Assembly: GCA_029834535.1 (NCBI GenBank)
Contig: JAQMWT010000361.1
Span: forward strand, 1-64,000
DNA: 64,000 bases
DNA from: Chrysophaeum taylorii
Taxonomy: Eukaryota; Sar; Pelagophyceae; Pelagomonadales; Pelagomonadaceae
Direction: 5' to 3'
Shown: positions 36,849 through 47,622 of the stretch, one piece after another
Position numbering within the stretch: the stretch's first letter is position 1
How the letters are laid out: the number at the start of each line of letters is the position of its first letter
Notes under the pieces: generated by a model
Told to the model about the DNA's origin: nothing
The model's input: only the letters and a program-made list of their open reading frames with translations
Database searches by the model: none
Made by a program: the position numbers and the translations under genes

Positions 36849-38898
36849 ATGTTAAGCATGGCACGAAAGGTCGTGCTGACCACTGCTTTGCTGGCCGTCG
36901 CCGCATGGGCGCAATCTGATGATCTCGGGACGGTGATTGGGATCGACCTCGGCACGACGTACTCGTGCGTCGGCGTGTTCCAGAACGGACGAGTCGAGAT
37001 CATCGCCAACGACCAGGGCAACCGTATCACGCCGTCGTACGTGGCGTGGGATACCAAGGGCGAGCGGTTGGTGGGCGACGCCGCGAAAAACCAGGCCACC
37101 ATCAACCCAGAGAACACGGTCTTCGACGTGAAGCGACTCATCGGACGCAAGTACAACGAGAAGAGCGTGCAAGCCGACAAGAAGCTCCTGCCGTTCAATA
37201 TCATCTCCAAGGACGAGAAACCGTACGTCCAGGTTATCGTCGATGGCGACACCAAGACGTTTGCCCCCGAGGAGATCTCGGCAATGGTCTTGGGCAAGAT
37301 GCGCACGACGGCCGAGGCCTTCTTGGGTTCGGACATCAAGAACGCCGTCGTCACGGTGCCGGCGTACTTCAACGACGCGCAACGGCAAGCGACCAAGGAC
37401 GCGGGAACCATCTCGGGGATGACGGTGCAGCGCATCATCAACGAGCCCACCGCGGCGGCGATTGCGTACGGCATGGACAAGAAAGAGGGCGAGAAGAACA
37501 TCTTGGTGTTTGACTTGGGCGGCGGAACGTTCGACGTGACGCTCCTCACGATCGACAACGGCGTTTTCGAAGTGCTCGCGACCAACGGTGACACCCACTT
37601 GGGCGGCGAGGATTTCGACCAGCGCGTCATGCAGTACTTTATGAAGATGATTAAGAAGAAGGACAGCGTCGACATCACGAGCGACAAGCGCGCCGTTCAG
37701 AAGTTGCGACGCGAAGTCGAGCGCGTTAAGCGCGCACTCAGCAACCAGCACCAAGCCCGCGTTGAAATCGAGTCTCTCTACGACGGCGTCGACTTCTCGG
37801 AAACTCTCACGCGTGCGAGATTCGAGGAGCTCAACCTCGATCTCTTCAAGAAGACGCTCGGCCCCGTCGGCAAGGTGCTGGAGGACGCTAAAATCGGGAA
37901 GACGGAGATCGACGAGCTCGTGCTTGTCGGCGGCTCGACTCGCATCCCCAAGGTCCAGAGCCTTCTCAAGGATTACTTCGGGGGCAAGGAGCCGTCGCGC
38001 GGCATCAACCCCGACGAGGCTGTGGCGTACGGCGCGGCCGTCCAGGGCGGCATCCTCTCGGGCGACGGCGGCGAGGCGACTCAGGACCTTTTGTTGCTCG
38101 ACGTCACGCCCCTCTCCCAGGGTATCGAGACTGTCGGTGGCGTCATGACTAAGCTCATCTCGAGAAACACGGTCATCCCCACCAAGAAGTCCCAAACATT
38201 CTCGACCTACCAGGACAACCAGCCCGCGGTGCTCATCCAGGTGTTCGAGGGCGAACGATCGATGACCAAGGACAACCATCTCCTCGGCAAGTTTGAGCTC
38301 ACGGGGATCCCCCCCGCCCCCCGAGGCGTTCCCCAGATCGAGGTCACGTTCGAGATCGATGCCAACGGCATCCTCCAAGTGTCTGCCGAGGACAAGGGGA
38401 CGGGAAAAGTGCGTGTTGTTTTAGTCTCGCGTTGCGTCGTTTGTTTCGAGGCGACGCGCTTTCTTTGTGTTGCAGGCAGAAAAAATCACCATCACGGCGG
38501 AGAAGGGCCGGCTCAGCGAAGAGGAGATCGAACGCATGGTCCGCGAGGCCGAAGAGTATGCCGACGAGGACAAAAAGGTCAAGGAGCGTATCGACGCGCG
38601 CAATTCGCTCGAGTCGTACCTCTACAACCTCAAGAACACACTCGACGACGACGAGAAGGGCGTCGCCGACAAGCTTGCCGCCGACGACAAGGAGGAACTT
38701 GATTCGACTATCAACGAGGCTCTCGATTGGTTGGACGAGAATCCCGAGGCAGATAAGGAGGAATACGAGGACAAGCAAAAAGAGGTCGAGGCGATCGCCA
38801 ACCCCATCATGCGCAACATTTACCAGGGCGCGGGTGGCGCTGGCGCGGGTGCCGCCGACGACGAAGACGACTACGACTTCGGCGACGACGAGCTCTAG
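36849..38898 (+). CDS. BIP: ER lumenal Hsp70 chaperone BiP/GRP78
   Basis: Exons 36849-38408 and 38476-38898 (67-nt intron, GTGCGT...TTGCAG) give 660 residues, the normal BiP length. A signal peptide ([15 protein letters not shown]) precedes the ATPase domain with [28 protein letters not shown] and [13 protein letters not shown]. The substrate-binding domain has [18 protein letters not shown] and [20 protein letters not shown]. The protein ends in GDDEL, an ER retrieval signal. It folds secretory proteins, binds unfolded chains and powers import. The PDI at 14632 would work in the same compartment. Confidence 0.97.
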
Positions 38899-39223
38899 GC
38901 ACCTCCTCCATTAAAACTCCACCACCGCCACCACCTCCACCACCGTCAGGGAAAAAAAAAAAAAAAAAAATTGAGCCACCACTCCCCACACCACTCATGT
39001 CACAGCACCCCCCCTTTCTTTCTTCCCCATCGCCTATATCGCGTTTCACACGCCCCATCCTGCTATAGACCGCGCGTACGACTGGGTCCCACCCCGAGTT
39101 TTTTTAGTTGGGTGTGTATGAGTACACCACGTTGTCGGCGTCGACCAATCCTCTTGTTGTGGCGGCGGTGTTGTCGTCGTTTGCGGATTAATAAGGTTTT
39201 TGAAGAGGATGGGCGTGAGAAAT
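38899..39223. other. Intergenic, convergent 3' ends
   Basis: This contains CCACCACC repeats at about 38910-38945 and a poly-A run of 18 (about 38951-38970). No gene is visible. Confidence 0.4.
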
Positions 39224-39910
39224 TTAAACAAACTTTTCATAGCGCGCCATGTCGGGCGGGAGGTGGCCGGTCTTGACCCAGAGCTTGGCGCCGGCGTCGC
39301 CCGTCTTGGCGTTGAGCTTAGAGCCCGGAGGGAGACGGAGCCAGGACCATTTTTCGAGAAGGGCATCGCCCTCCTCAAACGAGCCGTCAATCACAAAGAA
39401 CTCGCCGCCCTTGGGAACGTCGAGGAAAATGTCGGCACGAGGGGCCCACGTCTCGCAGCGGACGTCCTCGGCGTCGTCGCAGAAGAGCGGAACGACCTTA
39501 ACGTTGTCGCGGTCGCGGGGCTCGACCGGCCTCATTTTGGTCGTGTCGATGTTAACTTGGGTGCGGTCCTCGAGGTCGAACTGGTGGAGCTTGACGAGAA
39601 TCACGCAACCCTCGTCGGACCAGGGCTCGTGGGAGGACGTCGGCGGGTTCCGGACGTAGTAGCCGGCGCCAAAGTTGCCATGCTGGTCGGAGAAGACGCC
39701 GTCGAGGACCACGAATTCCTCGCCGCCACCGTGCACGTGGTACGGAAACTTCTTGCCGGCCTCGTATCTCACGATCGTCGTCGCGCGCGCCGACTCGGTT
39801 CCTATGCGGTCGAGCATGCGGCGATCGACACCGGGGGTTGGCGATGGCACCCACTCGATCTTTGACCCGTGCACCACGGCGCGCTGCGTAAAGTCGGCAT
39901 GGACTCGCAT
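39224..39910 (-). CDS. ChrR-like double-cupin protein of bacterial type
   Basis: The 228-residue protein starts MRVHADFTQRAVVHGSKIEW, which is how bacterial ChrR-type cupins start. Two cupin folds follow: the first has YHVHGGGEEFVVLDGVFSD with metal-binding His and Glu residues and YVRNPPTSSHEPWSDEGC; the second has GGEFFVIDGSFEEGDALLEKWSWLRLPPG, in which metal ligands are mostly lost. The zinc-binding anti-sigma part of true ChrR is absent. The frame is open upstream to 40012, but without an ATG. It may bind a small molecule or metal. The bacterial look suggests horizontal acquisition. Function is unknown. Confidence 0.82.
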   Translation of the reverse strand: MRVHADFTQRAVVHGSKIEWVPSPTPGVDRRMLDRIGTESARATTIVRYEAGKKFPYHVHGGGEEFVVLDGVFSDQHGNFGAGYYVRNPPTSSHEPWSDEGCVILVKLHQFDLEDRTQVNIDTTKMRPVEPRDRDNVKVVPLFCDDAEDVRCETWAPRADIFLDVPKGGEFFVIDGSFEEGDALLEKWSWLRLPPGSKLNAKTGDAGAKLWVKTGHLPPDMARYEKFV

Positions 39911-40040
39911 GGCGGCTGCAGCAGTGACTTGCGTTGCGAACAACGCCAACGACCGCGCCGTGGTTGCTGTAGAAGAAGAAACGAACGTCAGATCCAGGAG
40001 TTGGGATGGCACGCAGAGTGTTCCTTCCTTCCAGGGGTTT

Positions 40041-40064
40041 GTTTAGGAGTAAACTCAAAGGTTA
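40041..40064 (+). repeat. R-element fragment with GTTTAGGAGTAAAC core
   Basis: This short fragment is GTTTAGGAGTAAACTCAAAG followed by GTTA. Its core is a perfect 5-bp inverted repeat around GGAG. It lies between the divergent cupin and RPT4 genes. Confidence 0.8.
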
Positions 40065-40175
40065 TTATTTATTAATTAAAGGGCGGGGCGTCCGCTGATT
40101 AATAATAAAGCAGCTTTTACTACGTAAGCTTAGATTTCCGGGGTCGAGCGGATAAAAGGAGAACGGACACCTGGG

Positions 40176-40250
40176 GTTTAGGAGTAAACTCGAAGGTTAA
40201 AGGGCGATGATTAAAGAAGCTTAGATTGGCTGTTGGAGAGAGAGCCCTCC
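40176..40250 (+). repeat. R-element, partial copy upstream of RPT4
   Basis: This copy has GTTTAGGAGTAAACTCGAAG, then GATGATTAAAGAAGCTTAGA and TTGGCTGTTGGAGAGAGAG, a diverged form of the element at 55771-55885. It ends about 85 bp before the RPT4 start codon. Confidence 0.8.
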
Positions 40251-40334
40251 CAGCAGGGGCTAGTGTTGTGGGGAGGTCGCGATGCTTCGATCGCCCCGGT
40301 GAAGGAAGGAAGAAAGTAAGACAAGACAAGACAT

Positions 40335-41516
40335 ATGGGCGATGAGGAAACGGAGGCGCGTGTGCGCGCCCTCGAGCAGCTGCGGGTCAAGGTGCGGGAG
40401 CACCGGGAGGTCGAAAGCCGGCTGAAGCAGTGTCGCCTCGACGCCAAGGGGCTGATCGAGGAGTTCCAGGAAACGGAGAACGCGCTTCAGGCGCTGCAGT
40501 CGGTCGGGCAAATCATCGGGGACGTGCTGAGGCAGCTCGACGCCGAGCGGTTCATCGTGAAGGCGTCATCGGGCCCGCGGTATGTTGTTGGGTGCCGTTC
40601 CAAGCTCGAGAAGTCAAAGCTCAAGCCGGGGACGCGCGTCACGCTGGACATGACAACCCTCACTATCATGCGCGCGTTGCCGCGCGAGGTCGATCCGACG
40701 GTCTACCACATGCTCAACGAGGATCCTGGCGGCATCTCGTTCGGGGAGATCGGAGGCTTGACGGACCAGGTCCGCGAGCTGCGAGAGGTCGTTGAGCTCC
40801 CCCTGACGAATCCCGAACTCTTCCAGCGCGTCGGCATCAAGCCGCCAAAGGGGGTGTTGCTCTACGGGCCGCCGGGCACGGGGAAGACCCTCCTCGCTCG
40901 CGCCCTGGCCTCGAACATCGAGTCGACCTTCCTCAAGGTCGTCGCGTCGGCCATCGTCGACAAGTACATCGGAGAATCGGCGCGCGTCATTCGCGAAATG
41001 TTCGGATTCGCCCGCGACCACCAGCCCTGCGTCATCTTCATGGACGAGGTCGACGCCATTGGCGGATCGCGCTTTTCCGAAGGCACCTCGGCCGACCGAG
41101 AGATCCAAAGAACCTTGATGGAGCTCCTCAACCAACTCGACGGTTTTGAGCAGCTCGGCATGGTCAAGATGGTCATGGCCACTAACAGACCCGACATTCT
41201 CGACCCAGCCCTCTTGAGGCCCGGCAGACTCGACCGCAAGATCGAGATCCCCCTCCCGAACGAGGCCTCCAGACTCGAAATCCTAAAGATCCATGCCAAG
41301 CCCATTACTAAGCGCGGCGTTATCGACTACGAGTCTGTATGCAAGCTCGCCGACGGATTTAACGGCGCCGACCTCCGCAACGTCTGTACGGAAGCTGGCC
41401 TTTTCGCCATCCGCGCAGACCGCGACTATGTCCTCGAGGAAGACTTCATGAAGGCGGCTCGCAAGATCGCCGACAACAAGAAACTCGAAAGCAAACCTAC
41501 CTACGACAAGCCCTAA
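40335..41516 (+). CDS. RPT4: 26S proteasome regulatory ATPase subunit RPT4
   Basis: This is the 10B/RPT4 ATPase of the 19S base; it pairs with RPT5 in the hexamer. The 393-residue intronless product has an N-terminal coiled coil ([20 protein letters not shown]) and the OB domain with [17 protein letters not shown]. Walker A is GPPGTGKT (178-185), Walker [19 protein letters not shown], and the second region of homology [20 protein letters not shown]. The end [11 protein letters not shown] resembles other RPT4 proteins. RPT1 lies 4.3 kb away on the same strand. Confidence 0.96.
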   Translation: MGDEETEARVRALEQLRVKVREHREVESRLKQCRLDAKGLIEEFQETENALQALQSVGQIIGDVLRQLDAERFIVKASSGPRYVVGCRSKLEKSKLKPGTRVTLDMTTLTIMRALPREVDPTVYHMLNEDPGGISFGEIGGLTDQVRELREVVELPLTNPELFQRVGIKPPKGVLLYGPPGTGKTLLARALASNIESTFLKVVASAIVDKYIGESARVIREMFGFARDHQPCVIFMDEVDAIGGSRFSEGTSADREIQRTLMELLNQLDGFEQLGMVKMVMATNRPDILDPALLRPGRLDRKIEIPLPNEASRLEILKIHAKPITKRGVIDYESVCKLADGFNGADLRNVCTEAGLFAIRADRDYVLEEDFMKAARKIADNKKLESKPTYDKP

Positions 41517-42785
41517 GCCGACGACGACGATTATTACTACTCTCCTATGTTGTTGGTTGCGGCACAGCGTTCCGCAAAACACTCACTTTCCGCCCGCATT
41601 GTGGCTGTGGCACATCCTCGCGCGCACCACCCTCCCTCCTCAGTAAAAGTAATAGTATTGGTCCTACTAGCCTTACGCCGTCCACGCGCACAAGACCTTG
41701 TAACCTCGGGTGTGCGCCGAACTACTATTGCGATGCAAACCCGACGAAAATCGCACCAGGCGAGACGATGGGCGCACGCACCCCCCCCCCCGTCCGCGGC
41801 CCCGCTTTTTAGCCATATGCCTATCGGCGCCCAACCGGATTCCGTTACGATTCCGGAATATTGACCGGGACATCCGGAATTCCGGTGATAATTATGACTA
41901 CGACAAAAACAAGGAGGCCAAGACTTATGTATTGAGCTACGAGCAGCAGAGCCTACACTTTGGGCGATGGTGACCGACAGCAGACGACAGGTGGCGGGGA
42001 CGCGGGGAGGGGTGTGGCAGCAAGTAAGCGCCAGTCGGATGGCCTTTCGGAGTCTATTTCCAACCATCGGAGAGGGAAGAGGAACGAGCTTGGGGTTGCG
42101 CGCTTTTTTGGCTTGGTCATGCGCAACCATGTCATGCAGGACTTGGTTGATGTGGAAGTTCTCAAAGTCGCCGTCGTCGTCGCCGCTGTCGTCCTCGTCG
42201 AGATCAGCAAAAATTCCCTCGTGGTCTCCATCGTCCATCGTAGCTTGCTGCGCGAGCTCGGCGCTTGTTTCTCGCAGACTTCCCAAATCGCTTCCGGATC
42301 GAATCTGTCGGGCGTCTCGACCTCCTCGAACCAATGCGCTGCTGTCCGCACCGAACCGCGGTGTCACGTTCCGTTGGCCTTACCAGAATTCCGCGGATCT
42401 TCGAATTTAGGAGGGTTGACCGGAATCCGGTCAGAACACTGTACAATGCGCAGCCCAGGTTCGAGCCCTATACGCTAGCTGGGTATCTGCGGGCCTCTTA
42501 TCTCCAGCGTATCGAATTAAGGGCCGTATCCGGTATTATGTCATTGGCCTTTAACACTTTTCCGTCGACTACGGCCACCATGGTATCAGCGGGGCCATAT
42601 GCTGGTCCAGGCCGGACGGTATGTTGGCATTGCCATTCGGGGAAATGCACACTCCGGCAGTCCGATTTTTAGAATGCCCATCGTGTGTCGGTTCTCTGGA
42701 TACTGTTTATTCTATTTAACCACCGACCATGGGCCAGCCCGGTGCATGGGGCGTAGGATGATCCCCACGCCGTAGCGCGTAGGAT
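41517..42785. other. No confident gene; possible decayed minus-strand coding region
   Basis: On the minus strand, two frames look partly protein-like: WFEEVETPDRFDPEAIWEVC (about 42330-42260) and then IFADLDEDDSGDDDGDFENF with HINQVLHDMVAHDQAKK (about 42230-42110). They are in different frames with stops around them. I could not join them with convincing splice sites or assign a family. A decayed gene or transposon is the simplest reading. Confidence 0.25.
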
Positions 42786-43050
42786 CAGAATCACAAGGCG
42801 TGCAGACGATGAGCGCTGAAAGGAGCGAGCGTCTGGGGGAAGTTGACGCCTGTCGCCATGCGGCGCGGAGACCGCGACTTGACTGGCAACAATCTCGTCG
42901 TTAACTTTTCCTTCTGCGCCCCCTGGCCATACATAATCCGCCCCACTGCGAATATTCCGGCTTCCAACCGGCCTGCCCGGGAAACGAACAGGTGCCAACC
43001 TACGCCGGGAGGATGGATGCCCTCGCAAGGCGCAGGTTCAGTAGGCACCT
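42786..43050. repeat. R2 repeat, copy b
   Basis: This is the direct-orientation relative of 30815-31085, with the shared blocks AATCAC, GAGCGCTGAAAGG, GTCGCCATGCGGCGCGGAGA, GGTGCCAACCTACGCCGGGA and GATGCCCTCGCAAGG. Confidence 0.8.
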
Positions 43051-43134
43051 TCCCCATCGCAAACGTGCGACAGCATTGTAACGTAAACAGTTTTACTGTA
43101 ACGGTCTTGTGAGGGTAAGAAACGTCCTGAACTT

Positions 43135-43836
43135 ATGCCGATCGCTTTTGGTTTGACGCGCCACGCCATGCTGCGCCAGAGAGCAGCGCGCATCTCCCTT
43201 GAACACGTGTTCCAAAGGTGTGCGAAAAGCACGGGTGGGAACCGCCCGCTGACGACGGGACGAAGGCAACCGAAGCGCATACACTCCAATGACCTCACGT
43301 CATCAGCATCAAGGAACGCATCACACCAAACTAGCCGCGAGGTCATTGTGAGCTCGCATGATGATGTCGAACCCACGCTGGAGGGTGAAGCGGCAGAATC
43401 CTCGAACGAACCCGTTCCATCTTTTGAGCCTTTGCCTGCGACCAGCGTGACGACACCCCTCAAACCTAACCTGGACAAACTGACGTTTGAATCGCGAACC
43501 TACATCCATGCCGGACGTAGGCTCCCCATCCCAGAAGCGCATCATATCGGTGAGTACAAGGTCAAGCTGCGAGTCAAACTCGCAGATCTTGGCCTCGACC
43601 CGCTCGCCCAGCAGCGCCTCATCTATATGACTGGTTGCCGCTACAAACCCAACAAGAAAGAGCTCGTCCTGACGTGCGAAAAATTCCCGAGCCGCATCGA
43701 AAACAAGACCTACGTTACCCATCAACTGGAGCAACTCATGCAAGTCGCCTCCCAACCCGATCCCGAGTTCGACGAGTCCTATGCCCGCGACCAAGCTGAC
43801 CGAGCTGCTAGGAAGCTTTTGCGGTATCGACACTAG
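43135..43836 (+). CDS. MRPS35: Mitochondrial small-subunit ribosomal protein mS35
   Basis: The 233-residue product carries the conserved mS35 (MRP-S28 family) domain: KLRVKLADLGLDPLAQQRLI, YMTGCRYKPNKKELVLTCEK and NKTYVTHQLEQLMQVA. The N-terminus is basic with few acidic residues (MLRQRAARISLEHVFQRC follows the first ATG by 11 codons), as expected for a mitochondrial presequence. Either ATG could be used. A Ser/Glu-rich linker lies between the presequence and the domain. It is intronless. Confidence 0.87.
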   Translation: MPIAFGLTRHAMLRQRAARISLEHVFQRCAKSTGGNRPLTTGRRQPKRIHSNDLTSSASRNASHQTSREVIVSSHDDVEPTLEGEAAESSNEPVPSFEPLPATSVTTPLKPNLDKLTFESRTYIHAGRRLPIPEAHHIGEYKVKLRVKLADLGLDPLAQQRLIYMTGCRYKPNKKELVLTCEKFPSRIENKTYVTHQLEQLMQVASQPDPEFDESYARDQADRAARKLLRYRH

Positions 43837-44601
43837 TGCAGTCGGAGATGCGTAGTTGTGATAATTACAAGACCATTCTTGTAAATGTATGGCATGGCAT
43901 CCGCACCAGGCGTGACATAGAGCATGCTTCGACGTCGGCGTATCCCCATCGTGCGTGCGCGAGAAGGCAGAACTACCCCTTGTGTTCAAAGTATGACACT
44001 TTCGATGCGCACGCTTGCCTCTCTTAAAGACGTCGCAGCTACGATTGGAGCGTGCGAGAGGGGTCGAAGCCGGAGCGAGCACATTTCACTTCCGATGCGT
44101 CGTTATGACGTCGTTATGACTACGCCGCTCGTTTGCAATAAAAGTTGCGCCGCTCTCCGCAGCCCCCGGGGCATACGCTTTTATCTTCCATGAAGCCGTC
44201 GGGTTTGACGCCTGATGCGCCAAAGGTACATGTAATAAGTTCGCACGTTTCCGACGAAGCAATCGCCGTGTTTTGCATCGGCTCTTCTAGAAGCGCGATC
44301 CTCAAACTCAGGCAGTCGCACGACCACGACTTTAGTGAACTAACTCGGGGCTGACTGTGCGAGTCCCCATCTTGGAGATAACGTTCTTGGCAAATGTTAC
44401 CGCGACAGCAGCATATGTCCGGAAATGGATGCGAGAGAGAAAAAACGAAAACCGGTCCCGCCCCCTACCATATAGTGAGCTACCCGATTGTCTTCTGGTC
44501 AAGCGGCGCGAAATAGTAGTAGTAATAAGGATGGAGAGATGGTGCATTAAAGAAGGTGGCGTGTCATCTCGTTCGTCATCATCATCATTCGCACGCTATT
44601 G
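43837..44601. other. Intergenic 0.77 kb; nothing recognised
   Basis: This stretch is less GC-rich than the surrounding genes and has only short random-looking frames. Two convergent genes end on either side. Confidence 0.35.
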
Positions 44602-45765
44602 CTAAACGTCGGAATCAGCAAAATCAAGAAACTCGATACGAAAAAGGAAGCCAGCGGAGACCCAGGTGCGTTTATCTTGACAGATGGTGAGGGCGGAGCA
44701 GGGCAGGCCACGCACAATCGGATCATGGCTCCGCTGGCGTCTCGCGCAGTGGTTGCGACACCAGGGGTTTCTTTGGGGAATTGTTATGGTCGACTCGGCC
44801 ATCCACGAGATGTGGCCGTAAGTAGTGCCATGGAGGCAGGTGTCGGTGAGGGCCATGTCACCGAGACCTTCGCATAGCTGGATGCCCATGCTCTCGTCGC
44901 AGAGATGGACGTTTCTGCCGCCAGCAGCAGCGAGACCAAAGATGCACTGGTGACGCCAGCGCGTGCCCAACGTGCTCGGGCAATAGTCATCCACGTCCAT
45001 ACGGCACCAATCCTTGCCGCCAATAAATGCCAAGTGGTAAACGCACATGGCGCCGTACTTGATGTCCCCACAAGTTTGAGTGAAGTTCTTGGCAGCGTCC
45101 TGCACGTCGAACATGTCCCTCCACGTCATCCATACGCCTTCAGCACACGAATAGGCGAGCCCTCGATCGGAATAAAAGTCGCAGATAATTTCAGCGAGTG
45201 TGACTCTTGCGTCTGTATCGATTTTGGTGCGTTTGCGGCATGCCGGCTCGACGGCAACTTCCATTTGACGCGTGGCGGCGTAATAGCCCGCACCGTGGCC
45301 TACCGCGTGGGCGCAGACCCATTGCAACTCGAAGGATGGACTGTCTCCGACGACACACAGCCTATACCCCGTCTCCCAAAAATGCTCTAGCGTCATCTTG
45401 TCGTCCTCGACACTTAGCTCGAAAAGAACTTGCCAGACCGCGCCGTGAATGACAGACGCTGCCGTGGCGTACATATCATGTCCAAACTTGGTCACCATCA
45501 TGTTTACAAGGGCGGTACTGTTATAGATTTGCGCCATCCAGGCACCCGCGAAGTGAACGCGTGGTTTGTCAGCCCGGATGTCCAGCCGTAACGCCGCGCG
45601 CAGCATTTCGGTCGCGTTGCTGGCTTTACACACCCGGGGGTCCATGTCGCACTTGATAAGGCAGGTCATCAGCTCCTCTTTGCTCGGCGGCTCGGACAAC
45701 GGACGTCCTTTGCCGAGCGCCATCGGGGCTGCCATCAAGAACAGTAAGCAGGTTGTGCATCCCAT
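44602..45765 (-). CDS. Secreted Cys/His-Gly repeat protein, unknown
   Basis: The 387-residue protein has a signal peptide (MGCTTCLLFLMAAPMALG) and about 20 cysteines. Weak repeats of roughly 30-50 residues carry an (H or C)-x-G pattern: VIHGAVWQVLFEL, CAHAVGHGAGYY, SCAEGVWMTWRDM, CVYHLAFIGG, QCIFGLAAAGG and CLHGTTYGH. Each is typically followed by a Cys-containing helix. I recall a similar C-x-HG-x-GH pattern from secreted or periplasmic bacterial proteins of unknown function, but I cannot name a family. The C-terminal 60 residues lack the pattern, so an undetected intron near 44800 is possible. An extracellular disulfide-bonded solenoid is inferred. Confidence 0.65.
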   Translation of the reverse strand: MGCTTCLLFLMAAPMALGKGRPLSEPPSKEELMTCLIKCDMDPRVCKASNATEMLRAALRLDIRADKPRVHFAGAWMAQIYNSTALVNMMVTKFGHDMYATAASVIHGAVWQVLFELSVEDDKMTLEHFWETGYRLCVVGDSPSFELQWVCAHAVGHGAGYYAATRQMEVAVEPACRKRTKIDTDARVTLAEIICDFYSDRGLAYSCAEGVWMTWRDMFDVQDAAKNFTQTCGDIKYGAMCVYHLAFIGGKDWCRMDVDDYCPSTLGTRWRHQCIFGLAAAGGRNVHLCDESMGIQLCEGLGDMALTDTCLHGTTYGHISWMAESTITIPQRNPWCRNHCARRQRSHDPIVRGLPCSALTICQDKRTWVSAGFLFRIEFLDFADSDV

Positions 45766-46463
45766 CTTCTTCGACGGTCTCTTCCGAGAGCGACAAGTCT
45801 CGCTGAGGGGTGGAGCACGTATATAAATTGTAAGGGTGAAGATTTATTGAACCATCTAATTATGCCGGTGGGCAAATCATTTCGGCACCTTATACTACTA
45901 ACAATATAATTGTCGACGTGGGATACATACTCCTCCTGAGTGCTGCCATGTCAGGAGCAAGGTGGAGGGGAAGCACCGGTATTTTCAAACTTTTTTTCCG
46001 GTATATGCAGTTTCATGTGCTAAAACTTGTAGTATCTCAACAAATCTAAACATTGCCGATTTCTGGGAAAGGGTTCGATCGAAAAAAGTTGTTGTACTCT
46101 GCTTGTGCTCAAGTTCCCTTGTTCTTGAAGAACATTCTCTCGCAAACTATTTATCACGTCGAGTAACGACTGGGGGTGAAGTGAAGACCCGTGCAAAAGG
46201 CCCTAATAATAAAGGGCATCTGAAACGGACGTCGAATGTTAAAGCAAGTGGGCCAAACAGAGCGAGAGAACCAGGCGGAGCCGGCAGAGACCACACTGGC
46301 GAGCGTACGCACATCGTGCTGACTGTGCATGCGCGGTAAAGAGACCGAAACCCAACAGGACGAGGGACGGGACAAATGACCACAGGGTACTGCGGGAGAG
46401 GCTCGACAGCACGCCGAGTGAGGTGGTGAATTTGGAGACACAATAAACGATCGAAGGCTTAAT

Positions 46464-46575
46464 AGCACGAAGCTGCCATATGGACATTTGACGTGATGGC
46501 CGTGGAGGCACGGTGCGTTGGATGAAAATCGACAGCACGAAGCTGCCTGGACACCCACAACAGCACGAAGCTGCC
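46464..46575. repeat. Three copies of AGCACGAAGCTGCC
   Basis: Exact 14-bp copies start at 46464, 46534 and 46562. The unit contains a partial inverted repeat (GCA...TGC), so each copy could fold weakly. Confidence 0.75.
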
Positions 46576-47481
46576 AATCGACACGGAGATTCAGTCTATT
46601 TCTGCAATGGCAAGTGCTTCCCTGGCTCAGTAACCCTGGATGAAACTTACTTCGACGTAACCCACTATATACATAAAGCACGATAATGGAGAAGAGGGGG
46701 GGGGGGTTCATGTCAAGGTCGCTGTCAAGGAGAGGGTTAAAAGAGGAGGGACGGACGGTAGGGCGGGGGGTGGCACGAATGCGCCACCGAAACGACCACC
46801 CACATTCAATCCCCGCCTTGCATATTCAAAGAATCCGTGAGGCCCATCACCGCAAAGTACATCGCAATCGCCACAGACAACGAAACGCTCGTCGAAACCA
46901 TATCGATATTAGTCATCGTCGAAACGAACTACTCTCCAAAGCAGCACTCGCACGCGCCGATAGTAAACTATCGCTTAGGCCATCATCGAAGTACAGGCAA
47001 ATATCCAACGAGGGACTCATACTCAACCATCGAAACAATCATCCTGACCAGCGTCATCGCAAACTACCGCCATAACAATCGTAGTATTCCTATTCCCCGG
47101 CGATCCTCCATTATATAAGCCTGGGAGTTGCCTGCTTGCCATCATTGTAATAGTAACAATTACCTTTAGCCAGCTTCCCTCTCTTCCGTGCTCCCCGGCT
47201 TAACATCTGACCTGGAGCTCGGGCGCCCTCGCTGTGTTCCGACGCTTGCACTTTTTCCTGTTTCATTTTGCCAACCTCTGCGCCCCTTTCGTTCCTTTGT
47301 CTTTCCTTCCACGTTTTCTCCCCCTATCTCTTTGCGCATGACAGATGGTCATTTTCAGCGTTGGCCCGCGCACTAAAAAAATCTGCACGGCACGTTACGG
47401 CACGTGCACGCACGTTTGTGCGCTCGACCGAGCGCACGGATAATTGCACGGGCGATTAAACCTGCGTCGTCAATTTCCTTA

Positions 47482-47622
47482 CTCTGCGATCATCCAGTGG
47501 CTCTTTGAGCCGGGAAAGTTGCTTACCAGAATAATATCATGAAAATGTATTCTTGATGATTGATCATTTCATTGAAGCAGTGCCAGGCTCAAAGAGCCGA
47601 GCCAGAATGTTTGATCGCAGAG
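47482..47622. mobile_element. MITE-like element with nested hairpins
   Basis: The left end CTCTGCGATCATCCAGTGGC continues into GGCTCTTTGAGCC. The right end is GGCTCAAAGAGCC, running to GAATGTTTGATCGCAGAG, the reverse complement of the left end with a few extra bases. Each end also contains its own hairpin, GGCTC-TTT-GAGCC. The total length is 141 bp with an AT-rich middle and no coding capacity. A target-site duplication is not obvious. Confidence 0.7.

Noticed and set aside
36852-38378. 508-codon frame antisense to BiP
   Set aside because: It lies entirely inside the highly conserved Hsp70 coding region and has no motif of its own.
42440-42490. tRNA gene, because of GGTTCGAGCCC
   Set aside because: The bases around the T-loop-like string do not form a T stem or an acceptor stem with any upstream sequence.
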